NCBI GenBank assembly: GCA_012932865.1
Contig: SAXG01000006.1
Coordinates: forward strand, 62,001 to 126,000
DNA from: Amylostereum areolatum
Lineage: Eukaryota; Basidiomycota; Agaricomycetes; Russulales; Stereaceae
Reading direction: 5' to 3'
Length of the DNA stretch: 64,000 bases
Position 1 is the first letter of the stretch. Every line of letters begins with the position of its first letter. Shown in pieces: positions 59,550 to 64,000 of the stretch. Under the pieces are notes generated by a model, which was not told where the DNA came from, made no database searches, and worked only from the letters and a program-made list of their open reading frames with translations. A program made the translations under genes and the position numbers.

Positions 59550-60291
59550 TCAGGCAGTGGCGGCAGCCTTCAACAAAGCGCAGTGTCCCTTGTGGCGCTT
59601 CCAGTCAGCGGTCTGTGCATTACGTCCGTCAGAACATCTCAACAAATTGAAGAAAAGCGAGTTACCTGGCAGGGCTGCGTGCAGTACATGATGGACTGCA
59701 GAAAGGCCTGGATGAGAATCGGCTTTGCAAGGTCAGTTGTTTATCGCACCTTGCATCCTCCGCAACGCTGAAGCTGTTTGACAGTGAAAAGTTGGCCAGG
59801 GCACTGCGTAGATGTCGGTTTGGTCGACGAAGATCTTCACGCAAGACAAGGAACTGCTACCTTCTGATTGCCGCACACGAGGACTCTTCGGTGAGCCACG
59901 CATACGCATTTCATGAGCTGCCTTCGCATCACCACGGGCCTCATACAATTGGGCGAGATTCTCGCGGGTCACGCCGGCGTCGAATGCGTTGTTCATGCGC
60001 GTGCGGGTCTCGAGCGCCGACTTGAGGACGGACTCGGCTTCGTCAAGCCTGTCCCATCTTGATGTAAATCTCGCCTAAGGAGTTCTGATTTATGGCGACG
60101 TAGTTGTTGCCAGCGCCAAACGCCTGATTGCGGATCTCTATGGCACGGAGGATGAGACGCTCTGCACCGGCGAGATCGCCCCTGGCCTCGAGAGCCATGG
60201 CCTCGTTCTGCATTCTGGAGGCTTCCGATGTGGCAACCGCCTGTGGAGCGTTGGGGTTGACGTAGAGGTTTTGTTGCTGGACGGAATTCAT
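59550..60291 (-). CDS. TPR and MYND zinc-finger protein
   Basis: Start MNSVQQQNLYVNPNAPQAVA. TPR-like helices: EASRMQNEAMALEARGDLAG, AERLILRAIEIRNQAFG, YVAINQNSLGEIYIKMG, LDEAESVLKSALETRTRMNN and RENLAQLYEARGDAKAAHEM. The C-terminus is a MYND finger assembled from three small exons: QLQRCGGCK, AFLQSIMYCTQPCQ and TADWKRHKGHC, giving C-x2-C, C-x3-C and the H-x3-C pair, then ALLKAAATA. One extra base near 60048 (after KMGQ) and probably one near 59785 break the frame. About 210 aa. Such proteins are adaptor-like; the partner is unknown. Divergent from the Dcp2 gene. Confidence 0.78.
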
Positions 60292-60565
60292 GGTCGACAA
60301 AAGGGAGGAGGGAGGCTGACAGGTTGAGAACCGAGAACAAGGTAGTTGTGCAACAACAACAATTGAACAAAGGAGGTGAACGCGTTTTCATTATTGGTAT
60401 CACGTGTGCGGGAGATGCCGAAGGGGGAGGTCGTACTGAGTTGGGCGGGTTGGGGCCGACACCTATACACTTCACACAACTCCAATTCGAATCCTTCATC
60501 CTCTCACTCCCCCCGTGGCCCCCTCGCCCTCTTTCTCACTTTTACCGCCACCCACTCCCTTTTAC
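60292..60565. promoter_or_regulatory. divergent promoter, TPR-MYND / Dcp2
   Basis: 274 bases between divergent starts, with CAACAACAACAA near 60350 and a CT-rich tract (60500-60535) before the Dcp2 start. Confidence 0.4.
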
Positions 60566-62973
60566 ATGGCTTCATCATCATCTTCATCCCCAGAAATTTC
60601 CGCCGCTCTGCCCGATCCTCACGTTCCCCACACGTACGCAGACTACGACGACGCTCTCGACGATGTCTCCAGGTTCGTGATCACCGCCTTCGTCCCGTTC
60701 CTCAACTCTCAGCCTCCTTCAGTCGGTTTATCCTGAACCTTCCGGACGAAGAACTTGACTCCCTCGAGCGTATCTGTTTTCAGGTCGAGCAAGCGTGCGT
60801 CATTTCTTCGTATCGGAGTTTGTCGACTCCTCTCGTTGTCTGACCCTGCCCTCCATAGCCATTGGTTTTACGAGGATTTCAGTCCGCGAATCGAATCCTT
60901 CATTCCAATCTCTCACTCTCAAGAAATTCTCAGAGATGCTTTTCAACCACTGTCCCCTACTCGAGCGGTGGGCCGATGATCACGACGCCGTTTTCAGCGA
61001 ATTTATGCAGTACAAGACACGAGTCCCTGTATGCGGCGCAATCATGCTTAATGACTAAATGGGATAAGGTGCGTCAACGGCTCCTACCACCAAGTCGAAC
61101 GTTCGTTCATCCATCCATCATACCCTCCAGTGTGTTCTCGTCAAGGGTTGGAAGTCTTCCGCAGGATGGGGTTTTCCAAAGGGGAAAATCAACGAAGAAG
61201 AAGAGTCCCCTGCGTGTGCTGTTCGCGAGGTCAGCCCCTTCGTTCCTCAGACTGCGTGCCTTTTGTCAACGACGAGCTCCCAGGTCTTTGAAGAGACTGG
61301 CTACAACCTCGCCGGTCAAATCAACCCAAAACACTACATCCGAGTCTCGATAAGGGAGCAGGCAGTCACGCTCTTCATTGTCCCGAACGTTCCTGAAAGT
61401 TACCACTTTGAGACCAAGACTCGCAAAGAGATCAGCGTGAGTTGCCACACCCTGACACGGACTACTTTTCTTATCCGACATTTTAGAAAATCGAATGGTT
61501 TCGACTGGCCGACCTACCAACCTGGAGTCGCAGAAGGCCAGCCGTTGGGAAGTTCTACTTGATCACGCCTTTCATCAGGTATGTGCGCTATACATCGCGT
61601 ATGGCATCCTTCCTCACCTTTTCTCAGCCCTCTAAGGCATTTTGTCAGTACTCATAAACCACGAAAGAACAAAGCTCCAGATCCAGATCTCAGCCAGTTC
61701 CAGGAGCTGTTTGTCAACGAGGATAATGACCATGACCCTGCGACCGAGTGGAACCTCATTGAAGATTCGAACGTGCAGGAGTCGGGCTCTCAGACGTCAT
61801 CTGCAGATAATGGTGATCCACAGACGCCATCTCCCCTTTACAGTGAACCCGCTGTTCATCCAGTGCAGGTTTCCCAGACCTCAATCTCTGGTCTGGAGAC
61901 CGAGGCCCTGGATCCTCACTTTGCGCGTCTGCTCAACAACCTATCACTGTCTGCATCATCAGCACCTATCGCCATTGAGAAGTCTTCCCTGACGCCTGGC
62001 CCCACGTCTCCGCGGTCGATCGTACACCACGCTCGTGAGGGTGGCCAGCCTCTGACGTCTACCGCCAAACAACAAGCCCCTACGAGGCCTCCCTCCGTAC
62101 CGGCTCTCCAGCGTACCATCCCTTCCAGCGCATCTCCAGCCCCTGAAGTGCGTCTGGCCGGGCCGGGCCGGACACCGACATCACCCATTTCGTCTCATAT
62201 TCCATCCCCGCCAGTCTCCAGTCTTTCCTACGGCCATTTCCCCTAGGTCCACGAAAATGTTGCATAACGGAAACACGATGTCGAACCGTCCGCCTACAAC
62301 GACCGCTGATATCTCACCATATCTTTCGAAGTCAGATGCGGTCGTGAACGGAAAGCGTCTACGACAGTTGGCTCTGTTGGAATCGGTCGTTGATGAAGCA
62401 GCGCGCATGACACCGGTTTTAAACCATCGTGGATCTTACATGTCACCACCATCGACGGCCCCGACCGGTTCATTTCCGTCCTTTGCGCCGCCTCCACCGC
62501 CTTTCCAAGTTCCCCCGACATCGACATCTGTACCTCCACCCAATGCGACCCCCGGTAACTTATCGATGAGTTACCGATCCCAAGAAACAGCACCCCCGCA
62601 CACGATATATCAAACCATTCCTTATAATCCGGTCCATCCGTCTATGTCGGTCAACCAAGCTGGCGCATTTCGCCCGCAGACTAGCCAAAGCTTCCATCCC
62701 CACCCAATGCACTCTCCTCCCCGCAGTGGCAATATGCGGGGGAGCAGCATGAGCCAAGCACAACTATTGGGCGTGCTGTCCGGCGGTCCCTCGCCGATTG
62801 GTTTTCTGAACGCGACTACGCCTGCGCCAGGGCACCCAAGTTCTTACTTCCCAGCATTCGCCCCCGCTCGCGGTAAATTGGGAGGTAACGCCAGCCTGCT
62901 CGGCATCTTGAATAACCACGGTGGAGCCATGCCTCCGACCAACCCCACATACATGGGCGGCCCTCCGTATTAA
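60566..62973 (+). CDS. DCP2: mRNA-decapping enzyme Dcp2
   Basis: Nudix hydrolase removing the m7G cap, cytoplasmic P-bodies. Start MASSSSSSPEISAALPDPHV. N-terminal regulatory domain RFILNLPDEELDSLERICFQ, VEQAHWFYEDF, LTLKKFSEMLFNHCPLL; then VPVCGAIMLND, VLVKGWKSSAGWGFPKGKIN, and the Nudix box EEESPACCAVREV...EETGY, INPKHYIRVSIREQAVTLFI, KIEWFRLADLPTW and KFYLITPFI (Box B). The long disordered C-terminus carries two short leucine-rich motifs, AQLLGVLSGG and ASLLGILNN, the HLM type that binds Edc3/Pat1. A one-base insertion near 62238 separates SYGHFP from the in-frame continuation ISPRSTKMLHNGNTMS. About eight exons. Confidence 0.92.
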
Positions 62974-63697
62974 TCTAACTTATGATATTGTCGTCGTACA
63001 CTGTAACATACACACATTCTCCCTCCCCCAGCATGTTCTGTCGGTTCATTCTACGCGTACTATTCCAGCTATTTCCCTTCCCTTGTTTCCTCTCCCAGAT
63101 TACCCCCTCCCTCCGGGTGCCATGCCCCACGCCTTGACAAGTTGTCTACTACTATTGCTCTCAAACATCCTCCCTCCACTCGCTTTACGTTTCTTCGATT
63201 CTCCTCCTTTGGTCTCAAACTCCGGCCTTCCAGGCTGTAGGACTCATTTCCCTTCCCGCCCCCTCTCCTTTTAGCTCTCGCTGTGGTCGTGCATGTGCTT
63301 TGCACATTGCCGACATGTCCCTTCCTTGGCTTTTCTCATTCTCCGTACCGTATATCTCCATTTTCTTGAGTCTCGCGTCCTCTTAGTACATATGTTGATA
63401 CGCATCGACCTTGTTTCCCTCCTCCCCTCCACTCGTTTCCGGCTTCCCACACCTCTGTCCCAGTGATACCAACCTGTAGTTTGTAGCGTTTCATACCTCT
63501 CGTAACACGGCGGCTTTTGTTGAATGCGCAGGAATGTAGGAAGAATATGTTTACCACAGATCTTTCCATAGAAACGAAGTGTCCGTGTAAGTAACTTGAC
63601 ATGGGTCGATAACTAGTTTTCATCGTAGGGTTATGAATTGAACGCACGGCATTGTGAGACGATGCAGTGATGTACCCTATTGGCCGAACGTCATACG
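62974..63697. other. convergent 3' region
   Basis: About 0.72 kb between the Dcp2 stop (+) and the next minus-strand stop. Pyrimidine-rich on the plus strand; no coding signal in the corrected frames. Confidence 0.45.
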
Positions 63698-64000
63698 TTA
63701 CATGGCATCTTCTCGCCTGCCTCTGCGTTGAACGACAGTGACAAGGAGGGTATCCCACAAGGGCGGTTTCCTTCGGCCTGAAGGGCGAGGTTGGGCGATT
63801 AGGGTCGAAAGGCGAGGCTTGCGGTATGTTCGAGAAATCGACGTATCCAGTCGTGAGGAATAGCTTCAAGAACCCGACGTCCACGTCTTGTTCGTCCCTC
63901 AGGAAATAGTACTGAGGAGGCGCCCCGCCCGAGCCATAGCCGATGGTCAGAGAACCGCCCGCCGGGAGTGGCTCGTACACCCGGCCATTTTTCGCGGTTC
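63698..64000 (-). CDS. C-terminal part of a conserved protein of unknown function (5' end off window)
   Basis: The window ends inside this gene, so only about 100 C-terminal residues are visible: YEPLPAGGSLTIGYGSGGAP, PQYYFLRDEQDVDVGFLKLF, LTTGYVDFSNIPQASPFDPN. Correcting one extra base near 63757 gives WDTLLVTVVQRRGREDAM and a stop at 63698; read literally the frame runs on into 3' sequence. The G-Y-G-x-G-G and FLRD-x-QDVDVGFLKLF pattern recurs in Agaricomycete proteins, in my memory sometimes attached to caspase-like domains, but I cannot confirm that here. Confidence 0.55.

Overview
This 64 kb window is gene-dense nuclear DNA from a filamentous basidiomycete, most likely an Agaricomycete. 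The evidence is the GC-rich coding sequence, many short introns of about 45-65 bases with GT..AG ends, tiny exons, short intergenic gaps, and families typical of mushroom-forming fungi (DUF6699, Ser/Thr-rich single-pass membrane proteins, GT31 transferases, a Rec8-type cohesin). I see no transposon, rRNA, tRNA or CRISPR array. Gene models were assembled by hand by joining reading frames at splice signals; where the exon lengths sum to a whole number of codons this is stated.

Layout, left to right. 1-6.3 kb: RBM39-like splicing factor (5' end cut by the window), alpha/beta hydrolase divergent from a D-serine dehydratase, and a Rab4-type GTPase. 7.6-13.3 kb: Ser/Thr-rich membrane protein, isochorismatase-family hydrolase, secreted subtilase. 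14-19.3 kb: DMT-family transporter divergent from mitochondrial ribosomal protein bL36m, SGT1 co-chaperone, GST-like protein. 19.4-26.3 kb: GT31 galactosyltransferase and the plasma-membrane H+-ATPase, the latter followed by a sparse 2.2 kb upstream region. 28.5-35.4 kb: an orphan exon, a conserved membrane protein, a second Ser/Thr-rich membrane protein, coproporphyrinogen oxidase and ribosomal protein uS17 (S11). 36-44.6 kb: PPZ-type phosphatase, DNA ligase I, mitochondrial pyruvate carrier and a DUF6699 protein. 45-55 kb: an O-fucosyltransferase-like enzyme, isopentenyl-diphosphate isomerase, Rec8-like kleisin, a small conserved protein and an uncharacterised membrane protein. 55-64 kb: INCENP, a TPR-MYND protein, the Dcp2 decapping enzyme, and the 3' end of a further conserved gene.

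Most genes are housekeeping and do not form one pathway. There is a loose concentration of chromosome-biology genes (DNA ligase I, Rec8-like kleisin, INCENP) between 38 and 59 kb. Many neighbours are divergent and share promoters of about 170-280 bases.

The strongest unexpected signal is technical or evolutionary. About 25 to 30 one-base extra-nucleotide frame breaks fall inside conserved domains of unrelated genes, including the essential H+-ATPase, HEM13 and CDC9 homologues, while other long genes (INCENP 1231 aa, D-serine dehydratase, Rab4, S11, PPZ) are perfectly intact. I read this as insertion-type consensus error rather than mass pseudogenisation. I found no convincing new multi-gene system. 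The best candidates for undescribed biology are conserved membrane proteins of unknown function and the use of 6-20 nt microexons.
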